This document shows, in pieces, positions 21,578-34,521 of a stretch of 64,000 bases of DNA. Source of the stretch: Mesostigma viride (lineage: Eukaryota; Streptophyta; Mesostigmatophyceae; Mesostigmatales; Mesostigmataceae). The stretch lies in assembly GCA_009746045.1 (NCBI GenBank), contig RPFO01000102.1, positions 1,931,578-1,995,577 on the forward strand, given 5' to 3'. The translations under genes were made by a program, and so were the position numbers. Position 1 is the first letter of the stretch, and every line of letters starts with the position of its first letter. Under the pieces are notes generated by a model. That model ran no database searches. It was not told the origin of the DNA and saw only the letters and a list, made by a program, of their open reading frames with translations.

Positions 21578-24500
21578 CTGCAGGCCAATGCCAATCCAGG
21601 CAGTCGCAAGCGGCATGAGCGGCCATTGTCCTACAATCCCACACCTAGTCCTACAGGATCCAGGTGCCTCCCAGCCAGGGTAAGCCATGCCAAAGGCTAT
21701 GACACGACAAGTCATGGCGCACCAAAAATTGCAATACTGCAAGACTAAAGGACGAAAGCAATTTGTCAGGTTCACCTAGGGCTGGCGATGACATGAGCTG
21801 GGCAGCATACCATGACCTGAAAATGAACTCTCAGGGGGTAGTTGACTGCAGCTCATCCCGAGCCGCTACTCACCGAGCACACGCGTAAGAAACGTCGCCA
21901 GGTATGACGGTTGAACACGTCCTGGGGGGTGCCGGATCTCAACCCCTCTGCTCGTAATCCCCAGAATGCAGGGCAGCGAGTCCACCCGGTGTCGCTTCGC
22001 AAACAAGTCCGTCTTCACGTCGGTCACCTGCGCACAAGCCAATCAACAAACAACAGGTGCCACTCACACATCAGCTTCTTACAGCTTTGAAAGTCCAAAT
22101 GGCTTCACTGAAAAAAAGGAGAGGAAAAGTGTAAGATAGAGGATGGGACCCGTGCACGCACAATGCCGAGGCATTTCACATTATGCCCATGTTTGAGCCA
22201 GCTCTGGCGCTGTGGTTAGATGAAACCGCCCTGGCGATCCGCTCCTGTACAGATACTAATTGTAGGTGCATGCTAGCACAGAGCGGCTAATCCATAATCA
22301 AGGTTGGATCCATGATGGTTAATTCAATTCCTTAATTAATTAACTAATTAATTAATAATTGATAAAACACGTAACTGTGTCACGTGGTTGCCAGGACAGA
22401 GTAAAGGAACCTTCAACCCTTATACAACGAGGAGGGAGGGCGCCCTATCTTCTTTCACTGCCACAAGTGGGCAGGCCACAGACCCTAATTCAGTTCCTTG
22501 GAAAAGTTAAAGTAGCAGAAGAAGTCTCATGAATCCACCCGCATGCTAAAGCCTAGACGGGGCGGCATTGGCAGACATGACTTTACAGACATGACTGCAC
22601 AGACATGTAGCAATCAGCCAAGCGTTGAGGCTCTTGGCCTTTGTGCTGTCCTCATGCGTGGCCGCCAGCCGTGCAACCTCGCCATCAAGTTCCCAAGCTT
22701 TAAGCCCTTGCCCTCGCTCTCTGATGGAGGATTATTGCTCAGAAAAGGACATTCATTGGTTCTCATGGCCCGGTCTCATCCTGCAAGAGGGGCTCAAACG
22801 GGGCTGGACCTGCCGTTGGTAGTGATAGTTACTGATCCCCGCTACAAAGGGCGCAAACTGGGCCATGCACGGTGTATGCAATTTGAGTTTGGACCAGCCC
22901 GCACCTGGGTGATGCCGTGCAGGCATAACACTACCATACGAAACAGGTGCACTGTTTACTGAAGCGTTGACGGCGTACAGACTTTGTACCTGGTACACAC
23001 GATGTCCTCCGGGGTGGTGCCGGTAAGATGGGGAGGTAAGTCAACGTCCTGACGAAAGGGCGCCCCAATGACCCCCAAAGAGGAAATGCTAACTGCACTT
23101 TCTCTTGCATGGCAACAGTATTCTACGAGCTGAATTGACAGAAGTGGCACTCTGCTGGTGCCAGCTCCATTGCTGATCTTTGGGAAGTGAAAGACTTACA
23201 ACTGGCCCTGATTGTTACCCCACCAAGGAATAAACGTAACGTTGCTGACACAACTGTAGCTCAGACCAGAATTCGGTCAAGGCTTCCAAACAAGGGTGGC
23301 ATGCAATTAGAGCGGCATTGCAACAACGTGCACGTGACCAGTACAAACTTTAGGAAAATGCGTGCCTCGCTTGGGAAGTCTTGCGGGGATACCGCACAAA
23401 TAGAGGCATTCCGCGTTGTCACTGCAGTCACCTGGGTTCATGAACTTACATGGACAAAATACAGCACCAGGTCCCGCTCAAACTTTGCAGAGAGCGCGTG
23501 CCACACCCAGGGAGTTGCTTCTTTGTCAGAAAAGAGGATCGCCTGCAACAGCAGTGGAGGCAAGACACAGGTGCAGCCCACATGATTCCAATTAGTCCAC
23601 CCATGCATAGAAAAGCACAGGATGGCCCTGAGCAGCCACATAGCCCCTCTGCCGGCAGGACAGGAAAAAGTGGGACTCAAGCTAACAAATTGGTGAGGCA
23701 CCAGGTACGTACAGAGAAGGCATGAAATGTAAGACCCCTGGAGAAATCACAGGTGGACTTGACCTTGACAGAGCCTCTGATCTGGTCAACCAGCCTGCCC
23801 GCCTGCCAGCCCGCCTGCCCACCCACCAAGCTGCTAACCAGCTGGCCGGACGAGCGAGCTGTCAGGCAGCGAGACAGGGGCCCAGAGGGCAGGGCCCATC
23901 CAAGTCCGCCTTTAATAGCACATACAACATGATGCGTTCCACTGACTGCTGTCACACCCACCTTAACAGAAGGCGCTGGCTGGTTGACAAAAGCATCCAG
24001 ATACCTGGGAGGCGACATCACAGCAGAACAGGCACATATGTCAAACACCCCAAAGACATAGTAGTATTAGCAAATCAGTAAGTTGTGCTGTCAGTATGGT
24101 CAGCTATGTTGTCACTGCACCTTGGGTGCCAGCCACCACGTTTCAGAAGCCACAGTTGCTCTTAGCCCTCCATGGGGCCAATGACCGTAAATGAGTGCGT
24201 GCATGCGTGGAAAACCGATAATTACCTACGTTTCTTATAGGGAGATGAGAAGGCCAATGTCTAGACAAGACCGACATGATTAGAAATGCACCCACTCACA
24301 TTGACGCACAGTACACCGATTGTGCTGACCCCTAGAGTCTCAGAAAAAGTCATAAGCTAGTTACAACTAAAAGACAAAAGCAGCACAACAGAAGATTACA
24401 GGCCAACATAATGCCTGATTACATGCAAATGCAACTATTCAGGTTTTCTGCAGTCAAAAGATTGATCCACCGGCATAAAGTGGCCCTTGTTTGTTGTAAG

Positions 24501-27500
24501 CTTTTTCATGGCTCAGGCACCCATTCACCCCCACATTGAGGCCGTCTTTCTTGAATTGAGGAAATGAAAATTTTCCAAAGAGATCCGGTACTTCATGCTG
24601 TCCCTTATGGCTCATCATCCCAACCTAACTAGTCTCCCACTTAGGATGAACTGTCAACCCTCTCCTTCAGCTCTCCTTCCTTCTTCTTCACCTCCCCTTC
24701 AACTCTACTTCACCTGTCTTCACCCCATGTTGCACGCCTCTTTCCCGGTACGTGTTTAGAAGCACACGGCACACATGTCAGAAAAGTATGCGGGTTAAAA
24801 TCCTCCCGTCGAACCATATCCGCAGCTTTGGGCATGTAATCAACTTTTTCCTGCCTTCTAGACAGAAACGGCCAGTATTGCTTCAGTAAGTTCCAGTACC
24901 CCTAAAATCTGGGTACTTGTGCTACTTAATCCCATGCTACCAGTCGGAAAGCTTTCCCATTAGGAGTGTTCAAAGCACCTGTAAACAAAAACATAGGATG
25001 CCTGCTAGTGTAGCAATGGGGCGTTGGGCTTTGAGAGAATTTCAACCAGTTTCACATTCATGCCGACAGATTTTTGGGTGCAAATGGGCAAATTTCCACT
25101 TACTGATTTACAGAAAATTGCCTTTTTGGCAAAATGAAACTAGGCTACCCATGCGTTGGTTCGATCTCAGCCACAGCTAGGCATAGCCTACTCGAACGAT
25201 TCCATAGCCAGACCCTTACGGATGTATCTGAATGTCAAAGAGGGAAACTCTCTCCACGCCCAACCCCACTAGTGACTCACGTCGTGGAGCTGGTTGAGAC
25301 CACATGGTTGTGGACACCGGCCATTGCGAAGATTCTCAAGTCCATGGGAGAGGGAGGCTGTGCCGTGCCCTTGTAGGTGCTGCCCCGCTTGTCATCTCCA
25401 AACGGGAACACCACCAAGGCGGGGAGCTCCTGCATGCCCCTCTGGTGAGCCGACAGGCAGCAACTCGGGCACACAACGTTGAGTCGAAAAAGGCACCAAA
25501 CAGGTCAGCTGGTTTGACAACCTGTGCATGCATAAACACGCAAATGTCCTGCTGGTTATAGCCACCAAACTGCAAACATAGTTCGAAAGCAGTAACTGTA
25601 AGGAGAAAATCTGCCTCGTGCAAGGGTGGCATGGCTGACTGTATGTCTTATTAGGGCCCTACAATGTTCCTTTTTTCAAACCGATACAGATAATGAACAT
25701 GTTGCCTGGGGGAGTTTCTGCACCTTCACATGGGCAGCTCTTCGCATGTTGCAGCGCAGTTCCTCAATCTGCAAGACACTTAAGTAGAAACATTAAATGA
25801 TCAGGAGAGTGGATGCTCGCCGAATTTCCACCGGATACTGGCCCATTCACATGAACACTGTCTTTTGCTACTGAAACTGGTTTTTCTCAGTGCAAGGCAT
25901 CACCCATTTGAAGCAGCAGAAAGGGTTTGTTTAGTTGCAAGCTTTCCACACACAGCAGAGGCCATGGCCGCCCAGATAAAATTATCAAGTAACGTGCATG
26001 TTTGCAACTTGCCCGTTGAAACTCTACGGCGGAGCCAATTTTCTGAAGAGCCTCACCCTTATGCTTGCAAATTCGGGACAAAGTCGGTGGATGTATGGAT
26101 GGATTGACGGATTTTCATCCCCTATTCCTATGTTTTCTCACGTGTATAAGCTTCGCCAATTCTGGCGAACCCAACGGTTCTTCCGAAAATTGGCTCCGCC
26201 TGATTAATTACCTTGCTGCAAAACTGGGTTTCTGCGGCGCAGTCGATGACGCCGACGTTCATGATCCTGTGCAAGGCCACCCAAGAATGACCGCCACACA
26301 AGGAAGTTGTTGACCATCAAATGAACCCTTGAAAAAGCCATCTGGGAAATATGTAAGAACCCTGCTCCTGCCTGGGAGCAACCTATTAACTAGCTCACTG
26401 GGGGGCTTATCCCCGGTCTTCTGTTTGCTACTCACACGTGTAACGGTTTACACCATGGAGGAAAAGGCACGCTATGGTCAAAAGAAGACAGTATAAACCC
26501 AATTAAAGTAGCCCGCAAGCAGATTAACCCAGTCAATTATTTTCCTTGCCCTTGGTATTACGTGCATGGGGGTGCTCTACATGGAACATGCATACGCAGG
26601 CCTCTGCACCAGAGATGCATTTCATGTTGCCTGTAGTTGGGCATTTTCATGAAAGTGGGGAGCATGCAAGCTCAGCTGCAGGCATGAATGCATGAATCAC
26701 ATACCCTCGCATATCTTCCGCCAAATTTGACAGGACGAGAAGGTCGTGATCAGGGCCTGCCACGAAATGAAGCCAAGTCAACGAGATGGAGCATTCAAGT
26801 GCATAGCTGATTATCAGACATAACTGGCTTGATTGCATCAGACGTAGCTTACATACTCCTTGTTTCGCCACACACATGCAGGGTGATTAAGATCAAAGTT
26901 AAGTCAAGTACCTAACATCAGTCTTTGCCACGACTACAATGCAGTAAGTCGGCATCCATATCAGGATAAACCGATGTGAGATAACTTCCTGCTAGATGGC
27001 AGTTCTTCAGAGTAATCACAGCGTGGCGACAGGACACATGACCAATCCGCGACGCGCCTATCGAAAGGCATGTCGCAAAACGGCAAGGTCGAGCATCGAA
27101 GTCATAATAAGAAAATTGGCCACTGATGAGCGGACTTTACGCGTCCATGCTGTGCTAGGAGGTGCATGTTCAAAATATCAAAAAACATTATGGGAGGGTT
27201 GTCAATGATTCTCATGCATAAATAGAGGATAACATGACATGATTGAAAATACAAAGAAAAAGAATGCAGACTAATTTGGTGAGCAGCAGCCCTAACCGAC
27301 CTCCCAGGAATTCTACAATGAGCTTGTTGGGCGGTAGGGCAGGTTTACCCATAATTCCAAACAGAGCAGCTACACTACAGTCTGCACCAGATTGCTGCAT
27401 AGAGCCCACCGTGAATTCAGATCATGTTCCTGGAAATTGTATACTACTGCTTTTTATGGTAATTACTGGCAGTAAAAATTGGTGTCCAATTCTAGCTGTT

Positions 27501-30500
27501 GGAGAAAACCCTCTTGGAGAAAACTCTTGCTTTATAAGAACAAATAACACACTAGTGTCGTAACAATACAGTGCCACCGATGGAAAATACGAAAGCCTGA
27601 GGACGCCATGCAAGCACTGAGCACTCACATGTTCCGTTGTAAAACAGGACGATGGCCATCTCATTTTGGGGAGTGACGTAGCTCCCCCAGGACGCGGATG
27701 TCAGCCTCAGCACATTCTCAGGCAGAACGGTGAATGGCTCATGCAGTGGATCTTCTTTCGCCCTTGCCTGGTCTCTTGCATTCTCCTCCTTTGCTCTTGC
27801 CTCTTCCTGATCCCTTGCCTGTCGCTCCCTCTCCCTTTCCCTCTCCTGCTCCTCTCGCTCCTGCTGCTTCTCCCTCTCCGTCTCCCTCTCCCCCTCCCTG
27901 TCCTCCTCCTTTTCCTGCTGCTGCTCGCTCTCTTTCTCCCCCTCCCTCTCCTTCTCCCTCTCTTTCTCCCACTCCATTTCCCTCTCCCCCTCGTTGTCCT
28001 CCTTTTCCTGCTGCTGCTCAATCTCTTTCTCCCCCTCCGTCTCCTTTTCCGTCTCCTGCTGCTGTTGTTGCGCTTTCTTTTCTTGCAGCCTCCCTGCACG
28101 GCAGACACACATGGAAACGTCCGTTGCACACCACCAGGAACATTCGGCCATAAAGGAAATGCGAGAGAAAATTGTGCATCCACACTATCAATTCATAGTC
28201 TAGGTAGCAACCAGCGCAGACACCTCAGTACAGCAAAGTGTTTTCCTTTTTTCATCCATACATGCTTGCATGTAGACATTCCTTCTGTAGACATTCCAAC
28301 TGCCTTGCGCCCCCCGCCCCCCCCCAAAAAATCCAGCCTCATTTTTGGGATGTAAACATGGTAAGGTGTGAAAGCGGATAATCCTACTGTAGCAGCTTGT
28401 GTGGGTGCCCAAACCGTTCTTGATTATGTAACACTTTAACTGTCCATGTTTGCAGACTCCGACAATGTGGAGTGCGTACAGCAGACATCCCGGCCGCTGA
28501 TGCTCATGTGAACACTTATTGCATCTCAAAAGGCTCGCCTTACCCCCCAAAACACAGGGAGGAGGGCGGGAAACGAAAAGAGGCCGACCTTAGCTAGGTG
28601 GGTTTGCTTTTGTCTGTTTTGCATGTCACGCGGCCTTGGCCCGGACGGCATTTTTTCATCATGCAAATTTTGCGTCTGAACAAATGACGCAAATTGGCGT
28701 TCTAACTGCCGGCAGTTTACGTAAGTTTGCCGGGGCTCTTAGGTCACAAATTGCGTGAGTGAAAAGCCTTAGTTCTGGGTAAACACTATGCCATTCACAA
28801 ACCTAGACAGTGGCAGGTTTATATCTCAACGTAGCTCTTGCCACCTGCCCAGGAAACCGGCCAAATCTTTGCCACTGCTGCTCCGGATCAGTCCGCACCG
28901 GCCTCAAAAGGTATTTCACATGAAACTTATAATCTAGCTAAAGCGGCTACCCTTCCATCTCACTATAAAGAAACTATGTTCAGAGAACCATGAAAATGCT
29001 TGCGCAGGTCTCCAATGAGGGAGCGACATTAAGTAGTCAAACTGATAACCTCAGGGGCCACCTGAGTGATAGGTGGACAAATATCAGACAGGCACGGACA
29101 TGCAGCCACTGGACTGCCATAACCCATGTACCCACGCCTCCTACATTGCTCACAGCCTCCAACACCAGCGTATTGGAATGGGAAAAAGAGCGAACAGCAA
29201 CAGGAGTAAACCAAGGAGGTACTATGCCCCTGCCCCAGTTGATTCGCGAGCCACTGATGAAGACCAAGTCCAACCCCCGGCTCACTGCGAGGGGTTAGTT
29301 TATGATCCGTTGAAAAACACAGGTAATGGAAACCTGGCAAAGAGCCGGTGCCAGTCCACCAGTTCCTGTGCGGGCCTACTCCCGTGACCCCACAAGCACG
29401 CCAGCCTGTAAGGCTTGGTGGAGCCCAACAAAGCAGCGGCAGACAGACAGCACCAGTGCAGCTGGATCTGCTTGCATGGCAATAATCCCTACGAGAGCGC
29501 GTCTGACAAGTGATACGACCCAGGAGGTTGCAGGCTACAAAGCAAAACATTTCTGGAATGCTCATGAACTGCTGGGCGGCCTTCCACGGCTGGTGGGCCC
29601 CGGCAAACGTCTGTCTACCTGTGGAAGAGGAAAGCTAGTGACATCTTGAACCTGATAGGGTGGTAAAGCTACCTTAAGAGTAGGTCGATCGGCACATCAA
29701 CATGCTGGGCGTCACCCTGAACTTTTTCCGCCTTGGAAACAAGAAGGCTCCTCTGTTTCAATACCCAAGGGGAGGATAATCAAGTTAGTCTACATCTTGA
29801 AAATCAAGCCCGAGTGCTTCAATGACGTTTACATCTTGCTTTAGGTGACATTATTGTAAGCATTCAAATAGCATATGCTGGGCAGCACCGCAGCACCGCA
29901 GCAAAGTAGCGTACTTACACAGGCGGAAAGGCCACAACATCTGATTCCACGCAACAAGTATCCGCTCAGAATGAGCCCTCCTGTCGTTCCTGGGTGATAG
30001 AACTGCAAACTGGCTCAGAGCAAGCGATTCAAGGTACGCGGAAGCATCTGCCACCGGTTGACTATGGCGTCAAGCAATGCTGCTTGCAGTGCATACTGAG
30101 TAATAAGACAGTAAACCAGCTCATCTGCCAGCGTGCCAGTGTTGGACTAGTTCACGGCCGCCAGCAGCCAGAAAGCATCATACCAGACGAACAGCAAAGG
30201 AGCAGGGTGGCAACGTAGCTGCATCCAAACCCACATGCCTGCAACGGACTTGAGCTCCCGATATTAGGAGCTTTGGCAAGTATGCGCGCAAGCCGCTGCA
30301 ACGCCGGCATGACCATGCCATTCCTTTTGTGCACAACCCCGGTTTCCTGCACCTACCGCCTCCCAAGGCAAGCCGGGCCCACTGTAATCTATTATTCGGA
30401 GTGGTGGATTCCTCATTACTCTTCCAGACGCTGCCTTGGTCAGGCATGGCCCGTCCTGCCTTGCTGGCCTTCTGACCGCTTCAGAAGCCCTTTGAGCACG

Positions 30501-33500
30501 CTCTAACTGCCGGTTGCCGCCATCCATTCCAGCATGAGTGCGTGCAGTGGAGAACTGGAGATTATCATGTGTATTGGTATGCATCCCATCTCATATGGTA
30601 TGCATGCCCATCTCACCTCCGTAATCTATCATTCTCAATGAATATGTATTGGTATGCATCCCATTCCTCAGCTCGGGTTGTAACAGGCTGGGACGACAGC
30701 GGGAGTAGCTGGATCAACTTCCATGCGTAGAATAGCCGAGCGCATCAGTGGAAGCACAAGCAAATAGTACCGACAGTCCTAAGACTCAAGTGCCCAACTA
30801 GCGCAGCTCCCCCAAGCAGTAGCACTGGAAAGTGGGCACACTGGCCCAGCGCAACAGCCAGCTGGTTGTGCATTGACCAAACAGCATCAACTGCCAAACT
30901 ACGAGTGATGCGGCCCATTCAGCCCGACCGGATGTGAACAGACTTGCAACCAGGTGTGAGTGTGCCGGAGCCAAACCGGGAACTAGACGGCAGGTTTTAG
31001 TAGGAATCAAGATGTGACACGCCATCAAGAACAGGTTCCCCGGCCCGTACCACTAGTCAGCCAACATGCGATAATTGCAGAGAAAACATGGGCAGAGGAT
31101 CATCCACTTTCAGGCCGCTCTCCTCAAAGGGGAGCCGTGCAACGCGGAGCCCTTCCACCCAGAAAAATATGGTCGGTCCTTCACTTAGCATGCCGGAACA
31201 TGCTCAAGAAATCCGGATTTCGAGCTTAATAGTTACCCCAGCTTGCTTGCAGTAGGATCCAGTAGACCTGCCGGTAGACCTGCCGCATGCACCATCCATT
31301 TAAGGTGTGTCCTGTCAGATCCCCCTTCGTGGGCAGAAGGGTCAAATACACACTGCTTGGCCGACCGTTCACTGCCTTTGCAAAGTTAACTTCCAACATC
31401 CCCAGCAATGAAGGCTTCTGCTTGTTGAGGGTTATTACTGGCATAGTCATCCGCGAGAATGGAATCAGCTTCGTCGTCTCCAGTCCATCGTTGCGGGCTG
31501 CAGAGGCTGCCATCGCAGGCATTGCATACTGAGTGCTTTCACTGGGCTGGTCATGTCGACGAGCATGCCCTTCACTCTGCATGAGTCCTCCCTGGCCCAA
31601 GCCTCGCCAACTCTGCCCACATGGTCTCCATTCCCTGCATCACTCCCGAGCGCACGCCCCAGCAGCCCCACTAGGCTTGACGCCGTCCGATACGCCTCAC
31701 CAAGCCTTGGCCACCCAGCTCGAAGTTCCCCTGGAGGCGGAATACGTCCCCATGGGCTTCTCCATCGGCCTCCAGCTACTCTGGCGCTTTCAGCTGTTTC
31801 ACAGTTGTCCCCGCAAAGGGCATACATTTGTCCAAACTTCTCGTTGTCAATTCGGAAACCTCGACCCATCACCGCCTCCTCGCGCTTACCTGCGTGACCC
31901 TCTGGTGGCATCTCAGGACGGTTGCATCTCAGGACGGTTGGACCAGTCCTTCCCTACCCCCAGCCATGCCTTTGCCTGCCTTGGGATGCATCCCGATCGA
32001 GCCTGCCTCTCTAAATGTTTGCAGGAAGTTTCTCCATGGAACGTAAATTGACATGGCTGCCTCGATAGCATCGTTTTATACTGTTCAAGTTGCTTTCTAT
32101 TCCCATGCCGTGACGAAGGCTTCTGCAGGCAATGAGCGACACCCTTACATCCCACAGGGGGGAGCCCACCTGGCATCCACCAGGGCTACGCTCCGTGGGT
32201 TTAAACCCAGCCCAAGATATCTGCCAACACTTGCTCTCATATTCCAAACAGCAATGCATTTCAACTGGTTGGGATAGGCACATATAATCTGAGTAAAGGT
32301 TGAACCATGGTGAATTTGTCTTAGGGTATAAGGGTCCAGGGTGATGTCGAGCTTCATCATGCAGCACTACAAGCAAAAACTCTTCCCCGCTTTAAACAAA
32401 ATATTTCGGCATGAAATTGGCCAAGAGCATGTCTAGTATAGGGCATCACTTACTAATCTACAGCATTGAGATGCGACCACCCAGAACAGCTATGAACAGC
32501 CTCCGTGAGACTCCACGCAGGTCAGCTGTGGCTACTAGCTAAACTGCCACGGCATGGCACACATTCTCTTAACATTCGGATATGCATGGTCATGCAGCTT
32601 CCAGCAGAAAGACCAGCAGCAGGTATTTACCTCGTGACTGCGAGTCTATCAGCGTCTGGTAGGCTGCAAAGGTGCCGACATTGACGTGGAAAGCAAGAAA
32701 ACATTCCCCATGGTTTAGAGGCGGAAGGATCGTGAACAGCACCAAGGAGAAGTCCTAATGTACAACCCTCAGGCGTAATTCGACAGAAAACAGCTTCAGG
32801 GACATGACAGTGCGGAATGGCCGGCTGTCACGTCACAACTCCAGAGCATACAGCAGCAAGCAACCAGGAAAACGTAGGCACTCACACAAGTAGCTGTCTC
32901 CAAGAAGCCAAGGTGGCCAACACATCTGTACTTGCCAGGCTGTTTGCCTACCTCACTCCAACAGTCTCCAAGGCAAGTCAGTCAGGTGTAGCAAGGTACC
33001 TACAGGACATCTAAGTGGCAAATACATCATTGATGTGGCTTCAGCAAGGAGGAAAAAACACAGCGTAAGAACATTACAGGCAGGAATAGGATTTCTTATT
33101 TGAGACTCATGCACAGGACAGTGAGCACAGGAACTCTTGTCGATTCCAGGATTCGGAAGTGCGGGCGCATGTCCGTACAACCACCTAGTGAATTATCCCA
33201 CGACAAAGTAGACTGGTTGGAAAAAAAGTTGGAAAAGCACCAACTCCCTTAAAAGGAAAAGTGGTAGAAGACAAGGCTGCTGCGCGCTGCCTCAATTACG
33301 CGACAAATGGCGGCAGCAACTAATCGTAGTGCTACTCAGTGAGATAATGCTGCCTAGAGTAACAATGCCCAAGAATTGAAGGCAAAAGGGTACAGGCTGT
33401 TGTGGTCTCACCTTGCCTCAGCGCCATGAACTCATCGTTTGCTGTGGGCCGCTTGTTCACGTCAGGGTGGTAAATCTTGGTTAGACTGCGAGTGGGCAAG

Positions 33501-34411
33501 ACCCCACCGAAAATGCATAACAGGGAGGCCCACAACAGCCCGCCCGAGGATAAGATATAATGGCTAGCAAAAAATGATGGATAGCGGAATATTCGGTTTG
33601 TAGGAATAGCGGGCACCCCTTAGCTTGTTAATGCCGCCATAGCTCCCAGAAAATCATGAAAGCTCAGCGGTGTAGCGATTCATTCAGGTGACCAGGGTTA
33701 TAGGTGATAAATGGGCTGCTTCGCTGGACAATGGTAAAACAATAGAAAAAACCACAGTGGAGACTGTAATGTCAGGCAGGTCCAAGAGAGCTGGTGTATT
33801 ACTGGACTGACCAGATTGTGATATCGAGCAGCCTGCTATAAAGTATCAAACTTTGGTCAATCCAGTATTATATCAGCTCTCTTGGACCTGCCTGAGCTCA
33901 GGGCGCAGCTATTCCCATATTTTTGAGCAGCTACAAACATGCGCGCGCACCTGCGGAAAGCACTTGTGATATCGGCTGGGGTTGCCTGGCCAAGGGTCAA
34001 CCCGAGGATCTGGAACACAGGGGGGCAGGAAAACAAACACAAGAAACAAAAGAATGAAAAGCAGGAGACTTGGAAGAAAGGCGGATTACCAATTATAATG
34101 AGCCCCTCCTGTGGCCACTACGGAGGGTTAGCCCAGCAGCACTGCCAGCATATTCTAATCCTGCACCACAGAGTAAACACCATTAAATGAACAACTGGGT
34201 CAATGTTACGAAGAATGCAACATATTGACAAGCTGTGCAATAAACTATAGTATAATAGACGATAATTGCCACGAAATTCACATACCTCGTACGGGTCCTT
34301 CCCTGAGAAAATGTGCTCTTCAGTCTCCTCTTCCACATGCTGCTCCTCCTTTCGTTGCTCCCTTTCCTGTTCTCTAATTCTCTCGCTGTCCCTCTCCTCT
34401 TTCTCCTTCTC

Positions 34412-34495
<84 letters not shown>

Positions 34496-34521
34496 CTTTT
34501 CCTGCTCCTCTTGCAGTCTCT
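15659..34521 (-). CDS. J-domain/multi-thioredoxin co-chaperone gene (composite exon model)
   Basis: A multi-exon gene reconstructed from GT..AG sites and phase. Order 5' to 3' on the minus strand: J-domain exons (34521-32631), an uncertain part (32366-28094), thioredoxin module 2 (28093-21874), thioredoxin module 3 (21577-15977) and a terminal exon (15815-15659, TGA). The layout, one J domain followed by several thioredoxin folds, matches ER J-proteins such as ERdj5/DNAJC10 and DNAJC16. In that family the J domain recruits Hsp70 (BiP) and the thioredoxin folds handle disulphides of client proteins. I could not see an ER retention motif at the C-terminus. A possible signal peptide is MPLWLSCFMCASACRA, read in frame from an ATG at 34570. 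The alternative is that 34521 is a splice acceptor joined to the exon at 36650-36615, making one larger gene that reaches 45801. Confidence 0.7.
21214..21525. repeat. Four 78-bp repeats encoding 26-residue linker units
   Basis: Units start at about 21214, 21292, 21370 and 21448. On the minus strand each encodes a version of GSISETKGSSTGRGNPRPTV plus GATSDE. The repeats sit in exon C of module 3, between the thioredoxin folds of modules 2 and 3, and would make a flexible Ser/Thr/Gly/Pro-rich spacer. Period is a multiple of three, so copy number can change without frameshift. Confidence 0.92.
21874..28093 (-). CDS. Thioredoxin module 2 (exons C-Y-X-F-Z-E-D)
   Basis: Exons: C 28093-27629, Y 26756-26705, X 26266-26212, F 25429-25281, Z 24160-24121, E 23542-23450, D 22027-21874. 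C holds a long Glu/Arg/Lys-rich linker, then TLPENVLRL-type sequence and the strand MAIVLFYNGT. The C/Y junction makes the active-site turn CPDH, so the second redox cysteine is missing. X gives GVIDCAAETQFC and F gives ELPALVVFPFG, typical of the second half of a PDI-type fold. E (AILFSDKEATPWVWHALSAK) and D (VTDVKTDLFAKRHRVDSLPC) form a second, cysteine-poor thioredoxin fold. All junction phases agree (C ends 1, Y ends 2, X ends 0, F ends 2, Z ends 0, E ends 0, D ends 1). Z is 40 nt with a weak acceptor, and was placed because phase and length match the other modules. Confidence 0.8.
28094..32366 (-). other. Unresolved exons between J domain and thioredoxin module 2
   Basis: The gene must continue here because exon C of module 2 needs an upstream exon ending in phase 1. 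Possible coding pieces on the minus strand are the J5 region from 32366, a 148-codon frame at 31911-31465, and an overlapping 124-codon frame at 31600-31226 containing MTMPVITLNKQKPSLLGMLE and SSVYLTLLPTKGDLTG. Neither frame matches a family I recognise, and I could not link them by splice phase. The 28200-31200 part shows no convincing exon. Confidence 0.3.
32631..34521 (-). CDS. J-domain exons J1-J4 (HPD motif)
   Basis: Four exons join in frame: 34521-34286, 34009-33951, 33485-33412 and 32663-32631 (236, 59, 74 and 33 nt). J1 is a Q/E/K-rich charged region with a 26-glutamine tract, ending GKDPYE. J2 adds ILGLTLGQATPADITSAFR (helix I-II). J3 adds SLTKIYHPDVNKRP with the HPD triplet that stimulates Hsp70 ATPase, then NDEFMALRQ (helix III). 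J4 adds AYQTLIDSQSR (start of helix IV). Together they give a J domain of normal length. Splice sites are strong (for example CCGCAG|GTGCGC, CAAG|GTGAGA, CACGAG|GTAAAT). J1 begins and J4 ends at phase 1. A likely fifth exon starts at 32366 (VLHDEARHHPGP), completing helix IV; its end is unclear (candidate donors near 32180 and 32160). Confidence 0.85.
34415..34492. repeat. (CTG)26 / (CAG)26 trinucleotide tract in coding exon
   Basis: Twenty-six uninterrupted CTG units on the plus strand, read as CAG (glutamine) in exon J1 on the minus strand. A pure tract of this length is expected to be length-polymorphic. It lies in the charged linker upstream of the J domain. Confidence 0.95.

Noticed and set aside
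23677-24081. Plus- and minus-strand frames of about 120 codons
   Set aside because: They lie in the Z-E intron of module 2. The CCTGCCC-type short repeats there inflate open frames, and no homology to the module exons is seen.
27666-28355. Plus-strand frames rich in Leu/Pro/Ser opposite exon C of module 2
   Set aside because: They are the complement of the Glu/Arg/Lys-rich coding exon; the minus-strand frame has the conserved thioredoxin sequence and splice phases.
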